Source of the DNA: SIG440 sp045591035
Lineage (GTDB): Bacteria; Bacillota; Clostridia; Monoglobales; Monoglobaceae
NCBI GenBank assembly: GCA_045591035.1
Contig: JAZNSG010000037.1
Span: 1 to 23,923, forward strand
Length of the DNA: 23,923 nt
Direction: 5' to 3'
Below, one piece after another: positions 22,222 to 23,923 of the stretch. The translations under genes and the position numbers were made by a program. The notes under the pieces are model-generated. The model was not told the origin of the DNA. It searched no databases and saw nothing but the letters and a program-made list of their open reading frames with translations. The first letter of the stretch is position 1, and every line of letters begins with the position of its first letter.

Positions 22222-23923
22222 TGTTACTCTTTTTAAGGGAGTGCCCTGTTAACCAGCTTTTTCTATATTCAGTTCACTGTTAAACTCTACCGCTCCAACG
22301 AACTTATAATAAATATTTATATCCTGATAAGTTTCGCCTTGATATTCGTACTTTTCTCCAACTTCGATTCTGTCTATAAGCTCATGGAGAATCTCGTAGG
22401 TGAGTTCTTTAATCCCAATATACTTTTCAATCAGATTTACAAAGTCTATGGCATTATCCTTCGACTTATGGTATTCGTTAAGCTCGCTTTCTATTCTTGA
22501 TGCCTCGGCTTTTAATTCTGCCTGTTCTTCTTCATAATCTGCGAGGAGTGATGCCATTCTCTCGCTTGATAAATTTCCTAAGACTGAATTCTCATATGTC
22601 TCTTTTATCAGGATTTCAAGTTCGCCGATTCTCTTGTTAGCTTTTGCAAGCTTTCGCTGATTGTCTTTTGTTTCTGCCATAATCTTTTGCTCGTTGCATT
22701 TAAGTGCCGCTTTGTATAGTGCATCTCTGTCGGTTTCAAGTATCACAGTCTTTGCATAGATGTCTGCAAGGACTACACCATATAACTCGTCATACCTTAT
22801 GTAATGTGATGGGCAGTATTGTTTGCCTTTTAGATTATATGTGTTGCATACATAAGACTTGGTTGCATTGGAGAACACCAAGGCTTTTTTACAATCCATA
22901 CATTTTATTATCTTAGCAAAGATTTGTGTTTCACCTGTTTTGGTTTCTCTTGACCGACTTTCAAGCAGTTTCTGTACTTCATCAAAGGTCTGCTTATCAA
23001 TTATCGCCTCATGGGTATTTTCTACCACAATCCATTCATCCTTGGGAACATCTCTGAACTTCTTTGACTTAAAAGGCTTTTCTTTTCTGTGGTTTACCAT
23101 ATTACCTATATAAACTTCGTTTATAAGCATATCGCCCACAGTATCATCGCACCAATAACATTCATCATCGTGTGCGGTCATAGCGAAATAATGATTCATT
23201 CCCTGAGCCTTTGCATAGGCGGCAGGAGTAGGGATTTTTTCTTCGTGAAGAATTTTTGTTATTTTCCTTTTCCCATAGCCTTGCTTTGCTAAGTCAAAGA
23301 TATGTCTTACAATATGTGCAACCTCTTCATCGATTATAAGATGATGCTTGTCCTTCGGGTCCTTTTGGTATCCGTATGGTGCTTTAGCTCCAAGGAACCA
23401 ACCTGATTCCGATTTGGTTTTGTATGCTGACCTTGTCTTTTCGGATATATCTCTTGGATACATTGCATTATACATATTCTTAAAGGTCGCAATTTGTTGA
23501 TAACCGTTTAAGTATGTATCAACACCATCATCTATTGCAATAAACCGGATGCCTCTTGCTATGAAAATATCCTCGTAATATAGATTTGCCTGAACATCAT
23601 TTCTGCCAAGCCTTGATAAATCTTTTACGATTATGCAGTTGGCATTTCCTTCTTCAACATCGTGCATCATTGCCTGAAATTCAGGTCTTTCAAAGAATAC
23701 TCCCGATTCGCCGTCATCCACGAATTCTTTGCGAACTATGATGGAATTTTGCTTGGCGAAACCCGATGTTTTCATTCTTTGTGTTTCTATACTTATACTT
23801 TCTGCATTTGCTGAACGCTTATCTTCTTTGGATAACCTTAGATATAAATTTGCTATCCATACCGTTTCTCTTTTTGCCATGTAAATTCTCCTTTCTCTTA
23901 AGGGAAACGGCTGTGTAAATGCT
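22220..23923. mobile_element. Left end of a second mobile element with a large serine recombinase (partial)
   Basis: Sequence right of the GA in the attachment core is unrelated to a tRNA, and the first gene met is a large serine recombinase reading toward the boundary, as tnpX-type genes often sit at an element end. The element continues past the window, so its cargo and other end are unknown. Confidence 0.5.
22249..23880 (-). CDS. Large serine recombinase (TnpX/resolvase-type)
   Basis: 543 aa, ATG with AAAGGAG 8 nt upstream. The N-terminal resolvase domain (about 1-155) has the catalytic Ser17 in YLRLSKED and the motif DLSRLGRN. The recombinase domain follows, with RDISEKTRSAYKTK and GAKAPYGYQKD (about 140-190). 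A zinc ribbon has C-x2-C in KCMDCKK (near 327) and a second Cys pair near 345-357. A coiled-coil region lies at about 390-470. The family integrates and excises clostridial transposons of the Tn4451/Tn5397 kind, often at GA dinucleotides. The gene ends 28 bp from the island's right repeat, so it marks a second element. All motifs look intact. Confidence 0.93.
   Translation of the reverse strand: MAKRETVWIANLYLRLSKEDKRSANAESISIETQRMKTSGFAKQNSIIVRKEFVDDGESGVFFERPEFQAMMHDVEEGNANCIIVKDLSRLGRNDVQANLYYEDIFIARGIRFIAIDDGVDTYLNGYQQIATFKNMYNAMYPRDISEKTRSAYKTKSESGWFLGAKAPYGYQKDPKDKHHLIIDEEVAHIVRHIFDLAKQGYGKRKITKILHEEKIPTPAAYAKAQGMNHYFAMTAHDDECYWCDDTVGDMLINEVYIGNMVNHRKEKPFKSKKFRDVPKDEWIVVENTHEAIIDKQTFDEVQKLLESRSRETKTGETQIFAKIIKCMDCKKALVFSNATKSYVCNTYNLKGKQYCPSHYIRYDELYGVVLADIYAKTVILETDRDALYKAALKCNEQKIMAETKDNQRKLAKANKRIGELEILIKETYENSVLGNLSSERMASLLADYEEEQAELKAEASRIESELNEYHKSKDNAIDFVNLIEKYIGIKELTYEILHELIDRIEVGEKYEYQGETYQDINIYYKFVGAVEFNSELNIEKAG

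Overview
The window looks like chromosome from a low-GC Gram-positive bacterium of the class Clostridia, probably an anaerobic gut or rumen lineage. The basis is AT-rich DNA, strong GGAGG-type ribosome sites, TTG/GTG starts, Rho-independent terminators, SLH-anchored surface proteins, an ECF transporter and clostridial-type recombinases. No species can be named from the sequence alone.

Region 1 (1-430) holds three hairpin terminators and a tRNA-Lys(CUU) gene on the minus strand with its own promoter.

Region 2 (557-13398) is one long plus-strand operon: promoter, cobalamin (B12) riboswitch, intrinsic terminator, then five genes. These are a 2087-aa secreted SLH protein with a DUF4430/transcobalamin-like domain, a 535-aa secreted SLH protein with a terpenoid-cyclase-like alpha/alpha barrel, a 269-aa membrane-anchored DUF4430 protein, EcfT, and an EcfA-EcfA-S-component fusion. 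Human intrinsic factor and transcobalamin are built from an alpha6/alpha6 barrel plus a DUF4430-like beta domain. Here the same two folds are split over wall- and membrane-anchored proteins, next to an ECF importer and behind a B12 riboswitch. I read the locus as a Gram-positive B12 capture and relay system: wall to membrane DUF4430 protein to ECF transporter.

Region 3 (13449-22221, 8.8 kb) is an integrated island bounded by an 18-bp direct repeat that reads as the 3' end of a tRNA gene. Leftward genes are a tyrosine integrase and an S24 (LexA/CI-like) repressor. Rightward genes are a small HTH protein, an excisionase-like protein, unknown ORFs, a winged-helix-like protein, a P4/D5-type SF3 replication helicase, an iteron-like putative origin, more unknown ORFs and a small-terminase-like protein. 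There are no capsid, tail, relaxase or lysis genes. This is the layout of a phage-inducible chromosomal island (PICI) or satellite. Four copies of a CTTACG-N5-CGTAAG operator sit in and near the divergent promoter region. The island also has a candidate small RNA with a consensus promoter on the minus strand, and two related structured elements.

Region 4 (22220-end) is the edge of a second mobile element, with a large serine recombinase gene starting 28 bp from the island's right repeat. The tRNA body expected beside that repeat is missing, so the second element appears to have inserted in the tRNA T-arm, giving nested or tandem elements at one tRNA site.
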